From Paraglaciecola sp. 20A4 (GTDB taxonomy: Bacteria; Pseudomonadota; Gammaproteobacteria; Enterobacterales; Alteromonadaceae), in assembly GCF_011378905.1 (NCBI RefSeq), contig NZ_WTPY01000024.1, forward strand, positions 1 to 64,000: a DNA stretch of 64,000 bases. Reading direction: 5' to 3'. Positions 45,000-55,234 of the stretch are shown here, one piece after another. Numbering within the stretch: the stretch's first letter is position 1; the number at the start of each line of letters is the position of its first letter. The notes under the pieces are model-generated. The model ran no database searches and was not told the origin of the DNA. It was given only the letters and a program-made list of their open reading frames with translations. The translations under genes and the position numbers were made by a program.

Positions 45000-45698
45000 T
45001 TAACACTCCCTTTCCATTACGGCTTTGGCTGATAAGCTGATGATTGGCGTCGGAGCCATTAACCCTAAATTTCGTTGCTGGCTATCCAATAGCATTTCGA
45101 AACGGTGTTGAAATAATTCAGGATCATTGTCTAAGTCGCTTTCATTAATAAATTTACCCAGCGCTTCCTTCAATTCTTGTGCACCTTTAATATCATTTGA
45201 TGCAGCAAGGGGATAAGCATTGTAATAGTGGTTTGTCCAAATTTGATTGTATGTAATGTAGTTATGAAAGGGTTGTAACGGGACTGAATTTGGATAATTA
45301 ATATTCTTATACCAGAGTAAATCTAGTCCACTAGGAATGGCCATATGAAAGGAATCAACATACTGCTTCCAACTTCCATTAAAGTTGCTAAAAAATAACA
45401 TGTAGTGATATTTAAGCTCTTCTTTAGGTTGTGACGCATCAATATGTGGGAATTTTTTGATGATGGTCCATCGAGCGTAATGAATAAGTGACAACGTTAA
45501 TAATCCGTTTAACCGCGCGTATATTAGGTTAGTCAGTTTCAATGGTACTAAATTTCCCCAAAAACCAGTGGTGCCTAGTTTTCTTGATACGGAAAATTGA
45601 ACGGCTGCGAATTTAATTCTATTTACATAATATACCCAGCCTGTGATTGGCGTTATCACATTCATAGCATAGGATTTACCGGCGATATTAGACATCAA
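45000..45698 (-). CDS. Unknown protein, DyP operon partner 1
   Basis: 232 residues, first gene of the DyP operon. It has YMLFFSNFNGSWKQYVDSF at about residues 98-116, parallel to the motif in the next gene. A moderately hydrophobic, basic N-terminal region (WVYYVNRIKFAAVQF, LIYARLNGLLTLSLIHYARW) could bind a membrane surface or a hydrophobic ligand. No known catalytic motif. An ATG at 45665 (MNVITPITG) is an alternative start; AAGGAAAG at 45707-45714 favours the longer form. Confidence 0.75.
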   Translation of the reverse strand: MMSNIAGKSYAMNVITPITGWVYYVNRIKFAAVQFSVSRKLGTTGFWGNLVPLKLTNLIYARLNGLLTLSLIHYARWTIIKKFPHIDASQPKEELKYHYMLFFSNFNGSWKQYVDSFHMAIPSGLDLLWYKNINYPNSVPLQPFHNYITYNQIWTNHYYNAYPLAASNDIKGAQELKEALGKFINESDLDNDPELFQHRFEMLLDSQQRNLGLMAPTPIISLSAKAVMEREC

Positions 45699-46206
45699 TC
45701 TTTCCTTTTTATGATGTTTAAGTGATGGCGAAAATGTCGATTTACCGTGAAAATCATCGAGCTAATAATTTTGAGTCGTAATCAACAAAAACTGACGTTT
45801 CTCTTTTATTTATAGTCTACAACGGTCAAATTTGCCCAATGGATGGCGGTAAATACATTGCTTATTTTATGATTGCGTGTCGAGGGGCTGGGCGTGTAAA
45901 CTGATTTTCTCTTTGAAGCTATTTTCAGCGTCCTCCTACTGTCTAAAATAGAAACCGTATAAGCTTAAGTGCAAAAAAAATGGGCAATGTGACGATAAAT
46001 GTAAGACGAAGGCTACAAAAATGCAGATGCGTATAGCAGCGAATGTGGCTAATCGAATGAGGTCTAAAGAGATTGTTTTTGGACAATAGCGCTGCTGATA
46101 CTACTCATATGGCTTTAACAGACGCTCGGCATTACATTTTTTGCTAGAGTTAGCGGTTTATTTTCGTTAAAAAACACGTCCCAAAATACGTAAACTGTCA
46201 AGAATA
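45699..46206. other. Intergenic region upstream of the DyP operon
   Basis: About 500 bases without a gene. It should hold the DyP operon promoter; no OxyR or other known box is recognised. Confidence 0.4.
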
Positions 46207-46530
46207 CTAAACGTGCTGCCAAACAATATAAGCGACAAAGCCTATCCAGCTTGACGTCAGCAATACCCACGGTAGAGATGTCATCGGGGTAGAATGCGTG
46301 ATCTCGTCCGGAGTTTCAGTATTTTTATTTTCAGGTTGTTTGGCCTTCTGTTTACGCAGCTTATCTATTTCACGTAATTTTATGCCTTGCTGTTTTTTAT
46401 ACTCAGTAATGCCCTTTTGAATACCTTGGGCAATCAACTTGGTTTGCTCTTTCGTTTGCCCCGTTTTTTGCCTTCCTTTAGCCATTTTCATCGCTTGTGC
46501 TTCAACTTGTGGGGATACTTTAGGTTTCAT
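46207..46530 (-). CDS. DUF2956 family protein
   Basis: 107 residues: a conserved basic N-terminal half (GQTKEQTKLIAQGIQKGI, YKKQQ), a Lys-rich helix, and one C-terminal membrane helix (LPWVLLTSSWIGFVAYIVW). This is the DUF2956 layout of Vibrio and Alteromonadales. A tail-anchored cytoplasmic protein is predicted. Function unknown. Confidence 0.85.
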   Translation of the reverse strand: MKPKVSPQVEAQAMKMAKGRQKTGQTKEQTKLIAQGIQKGITEYKKQQGIKLREIDKLRKQKAKQPENKNTETPDEITHSTPMTSLPWVLLTSSWIGFVAYIVWQHV

Positions 46531-46736
46531 TTTTCTCGCATATTTTTTAGCTTGAATTTATAGGTCTACGCGCATTGTAGCTTGCTCATTTGTTAATGCT
46601 GATAGTCTTGACTAAATGAGGTCTATCACCATTAACATAACGGTAGACGCGCCGTGTATACCTTAAGCAGAATAACAGAATTTATTTTGAAATTTGAGTC
46701 TTTACAAGGTTAACGTAGTGAGTGGCGGATGGGCTC

Positions 46737-48785
46737 TTAACCTGTGCTCTGGTTACTTATCTGATCAGCACTTCTTTCTAATGTAAGGTTAATGCGTATA
46801 AACATTCCTTGTATAGCCTCAACCTGTGTTGACTCGTTAACTTTAGATTCTAGCTCTTGATAGAGTAAATCTGAGTTGCGCTTTAATTTATCATCGGTCT
46901 TACCTTTACTGGCCAATAGAAACGCATCGGCCAATGAAAGTTGCCATTGTTTTAAGTACTTTAAATCCTTACCTGCAACGTTTTCACAGATTGAACGCAA
47001 GCGCACCGTGGCATGTCCCAGATTCAAGGCCGTTAAAGCAAGATCGGTAATAGCCCGAGAATGAGAACCCTGATCGTAGTTGACTAAACGCAATAGTCGG
47101 TCTGACATTCGACGGTTATACCAAATAGCTGGGGTTTCATGTTCACCAATCTCGCGTAAATCTTCATAGGTCGCTTTAAAAACACGATGCACCAATAATC
47201 GAACACTCGGACCGGTAAAGAGGTGAAAAATCCAAAATAGAATGCTTACACCGGCGAAAATAGCCATACCAGCGCTAAGCGTATAATCGATTGAAAATGC
47301 CAAACTCATATCGGTGCTTGGCCTAACTAATATCGAAAATGGAATGCAAAAGCCTAAACCATAAGGCAATGTTTCACGATCGGCGAGTAGCAGTAATCCT
47401 AAAAAATAAGGGCCAGCTAACACTAATAATAATATTTCTAATTGTCCGCCACTTTGTGCCAGTAAATTCAATGCATAAAAGATAGTGACAATACAGGCTG
47501 CTACCACACCCATTAAAAGGCGTTTTATTACCACGCGTAAGATAGCCAAAGGTATTCGGGCTAACATAATCGAGAAGATCACGGGTAAAATCATGATCAT
47601 CAAGGCAGCCGAAGAGCCGGTACTTATCCAAATAAATGCGCCAATTAAAAATACTAACGTTGTTCTAAATCCTACTATTATGCCCGCCAAAGGATCGCGG
47701 TAAGTCAACATGCTAGGGGCATTTAGTAAGGTTTTATCACGCTCTTCTAGTGCCCGATAAGCGCGCAGCAATATGGTGAGATCTGCGGCTATATCAAGGC
47801 CAACATTAAACATATGAGAATCAAAGGGGGTTTCACACACATTATTGGTTCGCTCTTCTGTTAATGCTTTACGAAGGGCTTTAATTTGCTCGGCACAATA
47901 TTCATAATCGTTAGACTCAGTGATGCGCGCAAACACCACTTGTAAGCTATTCAGTAATTGCGCTAGTGCAGGGCTTATTAGTTGTGCATGGTTACGCTGC
48001 AAACGACCAAAAATTTGAATTAACGCTAATAAAGAAAGGACTTTTTGTGCCAGTTGATTTGCCGCTCTAGAGCGACCAGGGCCTTTGGGGCCTTCATAGC
48101 GCACTGCGCTAGAATCTTCGTTTATAACGCCTAACGTGGTCATGATCCCATCAATTTGTTGGTGACGTTTGTCATGCGAGCCATTGTGATCGAGTTCGGT
48201 AACCAAGTAATTTAAGGTTTGATTTATGACCGAGCGTGCTTGGTTTTGTAATGAATCCTTTATTTGTACGGGCCAAAATAAATGACTCACAAGACCGGCA
48301 CAAATAGAACCAACCACTATTTCGCTGACGCGGGCCTGAGCAATATCAAATACAGCTAAGCTACTAACCGCCGATGGGTTAGCCATCACTAACAGTACAA
48401 TAATTTCGGCAGTAACTGCTGCCATTGCAAAGGCGTAAACAAAGTTTGCTTGGCGTACCATGGCCGATAGTGCAGAGTTTAATCCTAGCCAAATTGCTAA
48501 TGTACCTAGCGCTAAATAAGGGTAGGGCATCAGTTGGGTTAACAGTAATATGCCAAATAGCCCCCCTATGACGGTGCCTATTATTTGGCATATTGCTTTT
48601 TCAATCACTAATCCGCTCTCAGGACGCAACTGTAAAAATATTGCCGAAACTAACGCCCAATAAGGCCGGTCAAGATTAAGCAACATAGCGACAGTCAGGG
48701 CCATTGCCATGGCAATAACACCTTTGAGGGCAAAAATTACAGCCTGCTTCTTGGGAAAAAACAGATTTCGCCACACGACATTCAA
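46737..48785 (-). CDS. aaeB: AaeB-like FUSC-family efflux transporter
   Basis: 682 residues. Two blocks of membrane helices (about 15-165 and 365-505) are separated by cytoplasmic helical domains. RPYWALVSAIFLQLRPESG is the FUSC signature. With AaeA and AaeX it would export aromatic carboxylic acids such as p-hydroxybenzoate across the inner membrane. It lies ten bases after aaeA. Assignment to AaeB rather than another FUSC pump rests on the aaeXAB order. Confidence 0.85.
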   Translation of the reverse strand: MNVVWRNLFFPKKQAVIFALKGVIAMAMALTVAMLLNLDRPYWALVSAIFLQLRPESGLVIEKAICQIIGTVIGGLFGILLLTQLMPYPYLALGTLAIWLGLNSALSAMVRQANFVYAFAMAAVTAEIIVLLVMANPSAVSSLAVFDIAQARVSEIVVGSICAGLVSHLFWPVQIKDSLQNQARSVINQTLNYLVTELDHNGSHDKRHQQIDGIMTTLGVINEDSSAVRYEGPKGPGRSRAANQLAQKVLSLLALIQIFGRLQRNHAQLISPALAQLLNSLQVVFARITESNDYEYCAEQIKALRKALTEERTNNVCETPFDSHMFNVGLDIAADLTILLRAYRALEERDKTLLNAPSMLTYRDPLAGIIVGFRTTLVFLIGAFIWISTGSSAALMIMILPVIFSIMLARIPLAILRVVIKRLLMGVVAACIVTIFYALNLLAQSGGQLEILLLVLAGPYFLGLLLLADRETLPYGLGFCIPFSILVRPSTDMSLAFSIDYTLSAGMAIFAGVSILFWIFHLFTGPSVRLLVHRVFKATYEDLREIGEHETPAIWYNRRMSDRLLRLVNYDQGSHSRAITDLALTALNLGHATVRLRSICENVAGKDLKYLKQWQLSLADAFLLASKGKTDDKLKRNSDLLYQELESKVNESTQVEAIQGMFIRINLTLERSADQISNQSTG

Positions 48786-48795
48786 GGTATTCTCC

Positions 48796-49656
48796 TTATT
48801 GCGTAGCGAGGTGTATTGTGGCGGTCATGCCAGCACTAAGCTGGGTGTTGTCTGGCAATGGGTCTAACTTAATATCAACGGGTATTCGTTGGGATAAACG
48901 AACCCAGTTAAACGTTTGCTGTACCTGGGGTAAAAGCTGACCATTGCTTTGAGTATTGGTATTAGCAATGGCTTTGCCCACGCTAACCACATGACCCGTT
49001 AACGGTTCGCCTGCGCTAAGTAACGCTATTTTCGCTTTTTGATTAGGATAAATTAGCGGAATTTTTGTTTCTTCGAAATAACCGGTAACGTAAAACGAGT
49101 CAGCTTGCACAATGGCAAATACTGATACACCTTGTCCTACGTAGTTTCCTTGGCGCAAATTTAGGTTGATGACTTGACCAGAGACCGGCGCAGTAATGTG
49201 CGTTCTGTCTAAATTTAACTGCGCCAGCGTTTGTTCAGCTTTAGCCAATTGGTAGTTGGCTTCCGCTATTTTGGTACTGATGCGCGTTGCTTCTAAATCT
49301 TCTTCGCTAATCGCTTTTTGACTCTTTAATTCAACACGACGGGCATATTTATGCTTCGCCAGTTGCCAGGAATACAATGCATTTTCTGTATTTGCTTGGC
49401 TTTTTTCTAACGTGGCTTGATAACGTTTATTATCAACACTAAAAAGCAGTTCGCCTTTTTTTACACTTTGCCCATCTTTTACATTTAAGTGCGTCACCCA
49501 GCCAGATACATCTGGTGCAATGGTGACGATGTCAGAGCGAATGCGACCGTCACGGGTCCATGGGGTATGCATATAATCATTCCACACCCAACGCCCAGCG
49601 AATAGCGCTGCTATAACCACCAGTATTGTCAGAATAATACGTATATATTTTGTCAT
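48796..49656 (-). CDS. aaeA: AaeA-like HlyD-family membrane-fusion protein
   Basis: 286 residues. One N-terminal membrane anchor (IRIILTILVVIAALFAGRW) leads to a biotinyl-lipoyl half (VSGWVTHLNVKDGQSVKKGE), a coiled-coil hairpin, TAPVSGQVINLNLRQGNYV, and a beta-barrel (FYVTGYFEETKIPLI). It links AaeB to the outer membrane in the periplasm. It is five bases from the DUF1656 gene upstream. Confidence 0.88.
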   Translation of the reverse strand: MTKYIRIILTILVVIAALFAGRWVWNDYMHTPWTRDGRIRSDIVTIAPDVSGWVTHLNVKDGQSVKKGELLFSVDNKRYQATLEKSQANTENALYSWQLAKHKYARRVELKSQKAISEEDLEATRISTKIAEANYQLAKAEQTLAQLNLDRTHITAPVSGQVINLNLRQGNYVGQGVSVFAIVQADSFYVTGYFEETKIPLIYPNQKAKIALLSAGEPLTGHVVSVGKAIANTNTQSNGQLLPQVQQTFNWVRLSQRIPVDIKLDPLPDNTQLSAGMTATIHLATQ

Positions 49657-49661
49657 CGAAC

Positions 49662-49925
49662 TTATCTTCCACTAAGTAAATATACGGTTAGGGCCAAATA
49701 GCATACAAATATTGACACCTCGAACCACGACACTTTCCAAATTTTGTCGTGCCAGCCTAAGCGATGCAAAATAAAACGCGTCACAGCGGTTAAGATAAAA
49801 GCAATAGGGAAATATACCACCAGAGGGCTAAATTCTACTCCGCCCAAAACAACAGCCTGAAGCATAAAGAAATATCCTATTGTCAGAAAACTAGGCTTAG
49901 TTATAAAACCTGTATGAACATGCAT
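49662..49925 (-). CDS. aaeX: AaeX-like DUF1656 protein
   Basis: 87 residues with two membrane helices; EFSPLVVYFPIAFILTAVTRFI is typical of DUF1656, given here in short form EFSPLVVYFPIAF. A later ATG at 49862 (MLQAVVLGGVEFSP) is a possible start and would fit the usual length of about 67. It is always found with aaeA and aaeB. Its role is unknown. Confidence 0.8.
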   Translation of the reverse strand: MHVHTGFITKPSFLTIGYFFMLQAVVLGGVEFSPLVVYFPIAFILTAVTRFILHRLGWHDKIWKVSWFEVSIFVCYLALTVYLLSGR

Positions 49926-50115
49926 AAAATAGTGGCGTAATAACGGCTATTGTGCCGTTAACGACGCGATAAAAACACTTTGTCAATGTAACTAAAAATG
50001 AACTTTACTTATTTGTTGTTGGTGTTTAACGGGTGTTGTGGGTAATTCTCAGTGCAAACGATGATTTGGACACTTTGCACTTTGCACTTTGCCCTAATCG
50101 TCACTGTCCTGCTAT

Positions 50116-50598
50116 CTAACTGTATAAATCTTCCGCAAGCGTTCGGTTTTTTCTTTGCCGTAGAAGTAAGTTTGCCATATACCACACGACGATGACATTT
50201 ATTACAAACACACCAACACCTACGATACTGGTATGGAATAGGATTTCATACACTTCAAAAGGGATATAGATAGCGCCGCTGACTAAGGCAAACCACTCCG
50301 TCCATACGAGTCCTTTCCATAACCCATAAGCTTCAATAAACCTGATCACAGTATAAGCCAGTGCGCCGATAGCAATTAGACTCATATTGCTAGCTGAGAC
50401 GTTGCCGACGGCATGAATAAAGATGCTGGGTAAATGACTCGCTGGATTCAAGTGAGCGTGACTGACAATTGACTCCGCCACCTGCTGTAAATTTCGTCCG
50501 GCTAGAATATGGATACCGACGGCAACCATAAGAGCAAGCAAACCTTTAAAGCCCTCTAAGACTGCAATAGCTTTAAGGCCATTTTCTGATGACGTCAT
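50116..50598 (-). CDS. DUF2127 family membrane protein
   Basis: 160 residues with four membrane helices. It begins GLKAIAVLEGFKGLLALMVA and has AYTVIRFIEAYGLWKGLVW and EWFALVSGAIYIPFEVYEI, matching DUF2127. Function unknown. A three-copy 7-base tandem repeat (CACTTTG) lies just downstream at 50070-50091. Confidence 0.85.
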   Translation of the reverse strand: MTSSENGLKAIAVLEGFKGLLALMVAVGIHILAGRNLQQVAESIVSHAHLNPASHLPSIFIHAVGNVSASNMSLIAIGALAYTVIRFIEAYGLWKGLVWTEWFALVSGAIYIPFEVYEILFHTSIVGVGVFVINVIVVWYMANLLLRQRKNRTLAEDLYS

Positions 50599-50943
50599 AC
50601 TGCTCTCTATTTAAATCAAGGTAAGAATTTATCGACTACTTACGTGGAATGATAATGCGTAACGACGATTGAGTCGCTGGTTAATTAAACCGTTTTGTAA
50701 TCAAAAAGTTCACATGCTTAAGGGGGTTTATGAAAACACTTAAGCGGGCGACAATCCTTACTGGCATTGCATCGATCAATTAGGCAGCCACTATATGGGT
50801 ATTATTAATCAAAACCCAGCAACGCTTTTTTAATGCGGTTAGTTGCATACAATCTCATTTTTTATTGAATAGCGATTAACTCATACACAAAAAAGCCCTG
50901 TGTTTACAGGGCCTGGTTTAACAACTCGAGCGTTTAATAAACA
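50599..50943. other. Gap between DUF2127 and the TonB receptor gene
   Basis: No gene seen. It carries the receptor terminator at 50889-50912. Confidence 0.4.
50889..50912 (-). terminator. Terminator of the TonB receptor gene
   Basis: GCCCTGTAAACACAGGGC on the minus strand followed by six T, 32 bases after the stop codon. Confidence 0.85.
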
Positions 50944-53688
50944 TTAAAAGCTCGGGGAGTATCGTATTGCCAATCCTACGGTTCTGCCGATAACATCGTA
51001 ATCACTAACGGTATTGAAGTGATTCGCACCTGCTTGTGGAATGGGTGGTTGTTTATCAAAAAGATTGTCGATACCGAAATTCAATACCACTTGCTCTGTT
51101 GCTTGCCAAGAAGCGGCAAAGTCAAAATAATCTTGCGCTGATATACTGGTTGAGCGATCAGACGCGTAATCCACATCGCCAATACGTCGCCAGCCCAGTT
51201 GAAAATTCATCGCATCTAGGTTCCAATCAATGGTTGCTCTGTGTTTATAATCTGCTTGTAACACACTGGCGAAATCTCCTGAACACGCGCTGCCATAAGT
51301 GCCTTTACAATCAATCGCGGCGACGGTGGCATTACTTTGGCGAGTTTGCTTGGTAACCAGATTACCTTGGTAACTCAACTTAAGCGTACCGCCCAGAGCC
51401 TCGGGTGCATCCATCATATAATTGGTAGCTATATCAATACCGCTTTGCTCGATTGACGCTAGGTTAAAGTCGTTGACAATGGCAGTGGTGATAAAGCCTG
51501 TCGTTGGGTCACGCAATACGGCGCCACACAATGGATTGTTCGCATCAGGATTATCAATATAACAGCTTTGTAAGGCTGCCCCCGGCTGAATTTGACTTAC
51601 CGCATCAGATATTTCAATGTGATAATAATCGAAGGAAACATCAAAACCTTCAATGTACTCAGGAGTGTATACTACGCCTACGGTTTCAGATTCAGCTTGT
51701 TCAGGCTTGATATCAGGGTTACCACCATAGGTATATTGCGCGGTGCTCGAATCGTATGGAGTATCAACAGCGGGGGCACCATAGCGTTCGCATTGTGCTG
51801 TATCGCCAGTGCCTAGTAAACAAGGATCGCCGTTATAACGTCCGGCAAATCGCGCCACAAATTGATCGCTCGTTTGGTCAAACAAGGCAAGTGACAAACC
51901 GCTAATTGGGCTGGCAAACTCGCCAAGATTGGGGGCTCTAAAAGCCGTTAACTTATTTGCACGCAGGCGAATATCATCGTTGATGGCCCAGTTAAGACCG
52001 ATTTTATACGTGTCTTCTGCTTCTGTATTAGAATAATCCGAAATACGGTACGCCCCTTCGAGACTAATTTCTTTGGCAAAAGCGACGTCTGATACCACGG
52101 GTACCAGTATTTCTGCGTAAAATTCTTCACTATCAAAGCCCGCATCCATATCAAAAGCGCTGACTGACGCGAAACTGGTACCATTTCTAAAAGCATCACC
52201 TGGAGTCTGTTTGCCCGTTTCTTTACGATATTCATAACCGATGGCAAAATTGATAGGGCCATCAGGTAATTCAAAAACCGCTGACGAATCACCTGATAGC
52301 GTAGCCGCTAACACACTTTGAGTCCGTTCTCGGGTGGTATAAATTAATGGATCACTGAAGCTGGATAAATCGAGATTAGGGTCAAATATATCGACGCTAT
52401 TGGCCAGCGCAGCAAACCGATTGTTACCGGAGCCATCGACTTTATAGCCATTATTATAAATGGTTGCTGTTTCATCGGTGCGACCGTACTGACCATACAC
52501 GTCATAACGCAAATAATCATTGATATCGCCTTTCACGCCCAATTGCAGTTGAAGGGAGTCACGGACCGCTTCAGTGTGCTGAACACCAAGCCCAAGGTTT
52601 CGTTCAACATTTACTTGTGCGTTGCCATCGCTGTCAAATGTTAATCTATTTCGAATATCGTCGCTTAAAAAGGCATTATCAGCATTCAGTGTAACCTGTT
52701 GATTAACCGAAATAGGTGCTTGGCCACTTGCGCCAGCGCCTTCAACCGTTACTTTGGAGTACATGGCGCGGCCATAGGCTGTGGCGTTGTCTGTTAAATC
52801 AAAATCAAACAGTAAGCCGGTAGACAAACGCTTCATGGGTTGTGTCAGGTAAAGATCAGCGGTAGAGCTAGTAGTTTGGCGCTCATCGACCACGCTCCCG
52901 CCAGCGTTGATAGCAAATGCATTACCAGTGGCAACGTCAGTATAATAACCGCCTGTGTTAATAATTGAATTAGCATTTTTCATGGCGTAATCACGCTCAC
53001 CAGCCAGCAACTCTTTACGTTCAGAGTAACCTACATATCCGGTGATATGGCCTGAACCATCGGCAATATCACCACCAAAAATACCTTCGAAATTGATTTT
53101 TTCGTTGCCACCGTCAGCGGTTTCATAGCTGCTAGAAAATTCCGCCCCGTTAAAATCATCGTTCAAAATAAAGTTAACCACGCCAGATACCGCATCGGCG
53201 CCATAAATAGCGGCAGCACCGCCTGTCAGTACATCAACACGCTTAATTAATCCCGTGGGGATCATATTAACGTCTACTGAGTTGCGGAAACTAAACGGCA
53301 CAGCCCGGGTACCGTCAATTAACACCAAAGTGCGGTTTTGTCCTAAGCCTCGAAGATCAATTGTTGATGAACCAAATGAATCGCCCACGGTAGAGCCTGT
53401 GCTGTTCGCTCCCGCTGCCGCTTGGGGCAATTTACTGGTAATATCTTCAACGTTGACGGCGCGGTCCAACTTGATTTGCACTTCATCGACACTGGCCACA
53501 GCGCTGCTCGATACTAGCTCTGTACGTTGAATTCTCGAGCCCGTGATAGAAATGACCTCGGTTTTATCTTGCTTTGGACCTTCTTCTTGCGCCATAGGCG
53601 CCGCACTGAAAAGGGCCGCCGTGACTGCTAGGGTGACAGGCGTTAGCGCGAGTCGTTGCAGCTTGGTAGAGTAAGTTCGATGTTTCAT
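50944..53688 (-). CDS. TonB-dependent outer-membrane receptor
   Basis: 914 residues. Signal peptide (LALTPVTLAVTAALFSAAPMA), then a TonB-box-like stretch, the plug (VEDITSKLPQAAAG, STIDLRGLGQNRTLVLIDG, GAAAIYGADAVSGVVNFIL), and a C-terminal 22-strand barrel ending DVIGRTVGLAIRYSPSF with the terminal aromatic. The plug motifs (LRGLG, GSAA-like) place it among receptors for carbohydrates or peptides rather than siderophores. The substrate is unknown. The divergent anmK gene (peptidoglycan recycling) allows, but does not prove, a muropeptide-related substrate. Confidence 0.9.
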   Translation of the reverse strand: MKHRTYSTKLQRLALTPVTLAVTAALFSAAPMAQEEGPKQDKTEVISITGSRIQRTELVSSSAVASVDEVQIKLDRAVNVEDITSKLPQAAAGANSTGSTVGDSFGSSTIDLRGLGQNRTLVLIDGTRAVPFSFRNSVDVNMIPTGLIKRVDVLTGGAAAIYGADAVSGVVNFILNDDFNGAEFSSSYETADGGNEKINFEGIFGGDIADGSGHITGYVGYSERKELLAGERDYAMKNANSIINTGGYYTDVATGNAFAINAGGSVVDERQTTSSTADLYLTQPMKRLSTGLLFDFDLTDNATAYGRAMYSKVTVEGAGASGQAPISVNQQVTLNADNAFLSDDIRNRLTFDSDGNAQVNVERNLGLGVQHTEAVRDSLQLQLGVKGDINDYLRYDVYGQYGRTDETATIYNNGYKVDGSGNNRFAALANSVDIFDPNLDLSSFSDPLIYTTRERTQSVLAATLSGDSSAVFELPDGPINFAIGYEYRKETGKQTPGDAFRNGTSFASVSAFDMDAGFDSEEFYAEILVPVVSDVAFAKEISLEGAYRISDYSNTEAEDTYKIGLNWAINDDIRLRANKLTAFRAPNLGEFASPISGLSLALFDQTSDQFVARFAGRYNGDPCLLGTGDTAQCERYGAPAVDTPYDSSTAQYTYGGNPDIKPEQAESETVGVVYTPEYIEGFDVSFDYYHIEISDAVSQIQPGAALQSCYIDNPDANNPLCGAVLRDPTTGFITTAIVNDFNLASIEQSGIDIATNYMMDAPEALGGTLKLSYQGNLVTKQTRQSNATVAAIDCKGTYGSACSGDFASVLQADYKHRATIDWNLDAMNFQLGWRRIGDVDYASDRSTSISAQDYFDFAASWQATEQVVLNFGIDNLFDKQPPIPQAGANHFNTVSDYDVIGRTVGLAIRYSPSF

Positions 53689-53841
53689 GTGTTTTCTATC
53701 CCGTGTCGATATCCGTTAAAAAAAATATGCCATGATTGATTTTATTTTGTACAGCATGGTCATTATCACTCTAGGAAAATAAAAATTGCAATAAAAGTTT
53801 CTTGTAAATAAAAAAATTATTGATAAATTATTCTTACCAAC

Positions 53842-55083
53842 ATGTCATTGAACTATAAAGTCGAGTCAAAACTAATAATGAATACGCATATAGAGCAACT
53901 TTACCGCAGTGCTAAAAAACGCTCGCGCGTTATTATCGGTTTAATGAGCGGCACGTCCTTAGATGGATTAGACGTGGCATTGTGTCGAATCGAAGGTCAC
54001 GGCACTGATACCCAAATTGAGCTAGTAGAGTTTTGCACGGTAGATTACGACGACGATTACAAACAACATATAAAAAGTGTTTTTGCCCAGCGCCAAGTAG
54101 ATTTACAGCAAGTGACCTTGTTGAATCCCTGGATAGGGGTATTGCATGGTAAAATGGTCAATCAATGCTTGGCCAAATGGGGCATAAAAGCAACGGATAT
54201 CGATGCCATTGCTAGCCATGGGCAAACCATATATCACTGTCCTTTGCGTCAGCATGGGCAAAAGGAATTTGGTAACGGCACCTTACAAATTGGCGATGCT
54301 GACCACTTAGCGGTGACAACAGGCATTTTAACCATAGCTGACTTTCGTCAAAAACATATCGCTGGGGGAGGCGAGGGTGCGCCATTGGCGGTCTATGGTG
54401 ATTATTTGTTTTTTACCAGTGGTCAAGAAAATCGTATTTTATTGAATATGGGCGGCATTGCTAACTTAACCTATTTACCCCTCACCGCTGACTCAAGTAC
54501 GGTTTTTAGTTCTGATATAGGCCCAGGTAATACCATTATGGACGCTTACGTGCAAAAACACTTTGCCCCGCTGCATTATGATAAAGACAGTGCAATCGCA
54601 GGTCAGGGTAAGATACATCAAGCGTTACTAGAGGCTCTAAAGCAGCACGAATTTTTTGCGTTAAACTTCCCTAAAACCACCGGGCCAGAAGTGTTTAATT
54701 TACGCTATTTAATGGATGCACAACTCCGAAGCAATACCCAAGACTTAGCCCCTCAAGACGTGATGGCAACCCTTAATTTCTTTTCGGCGTACGTGATTGC
54801 GCAAGCAATCAACGACTGCGCAGCCAACTTAGGTGATTTTAGTGTCTATGCCAGCGGTGGCGGTATTCATAATCCATTGTTAATGAAACATATTCTTAGC
54901 TTATGCCCAAGAATTTCCACTATTGAAGATACCAATAAACTCGGTATAAACCCAGATGCTAAAGAGGCCGTGTTGTTTGCGATTTTAGCCAATGAATGTT
55001 TGGTAGGTGGGCAGCAACCTTTTGGCAATATAGCCCAAGGGATCCCTGATATCACCATGGGCAAAATAAGCTTTCCTGATTAA
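53842..55083 (+). CDS. anmK: Anhydro-N-acetylmuramic acid kinase
   Basis: 413 residues. The ATP/phosphate signature is VIIGLMSGTSLDGLDVALC near residue 35, HGQTIYHCP follows, and ILLNMGGIANLTYLP and SDIGPGNTIMDAYV are diagnostic. It phosphorylates and opens anhydroMurNAc to MurNAc-6-P during cell-wall recycling. An ATG at 53878 (MNTHIEQLYR) gives a more usual N-terminus and may be the true start; neither has a strong ribosome-binding site. Confidence 0.93.
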   Translation: MSLNYKVESKLIMNTHIEQLYRSAKKRSRVIIGLMSGTSLDGLDVALCRIEGHGTDTQIELVEFCTVDYDDDYKQHIKSVFAQRQVDLQQVTLLNPWIGVLHGKMVNQCLAKWGIKATDIDAIASHGQTIYHCPLRQHGQKEFGNGTLQIGDADHLAVTTGILTIADFRQKHIAGGGEGAPLAVYGDYLFFTSGQENRILLNMGGIANLTYLPLTADSSTVFSSDIGPGNTIMDAYVQKHFAPLHYDKDSAIAGQGKIHQALLEALKQHEFFALNFPKTTGPEVFNLRYLMDAQLRSNTQDLAPQDVMATLNFFSAYVIAQAINDCAANLGDFSVYASGGGIHNPLLMKHILSLCPRISTIEDTNKLGINPDAKEAVLFAILANECLVGGQQPFGNIAQGIPDITMGKISFPD

Positions 55084-55234
55084 ATAGCACGGGTGATTTA
55101 GCAATATTTGCCCATGTTAATAACATGTTATATCTTACCGCATGAAATTAGGTTCCTATTATCAGTGCGTTAACTAGATGGTTACAGTAACACCGCACTT
55201 TTATTCGTGTAGTCAGGGTTAAGGAAAATGGTAA

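Noticed and set aside
50070-50091. Three tandem CACTTTG units as a CRISPR or VNTR
   Set aside because: Too short and few; no spacers. A small tandem repeat only.
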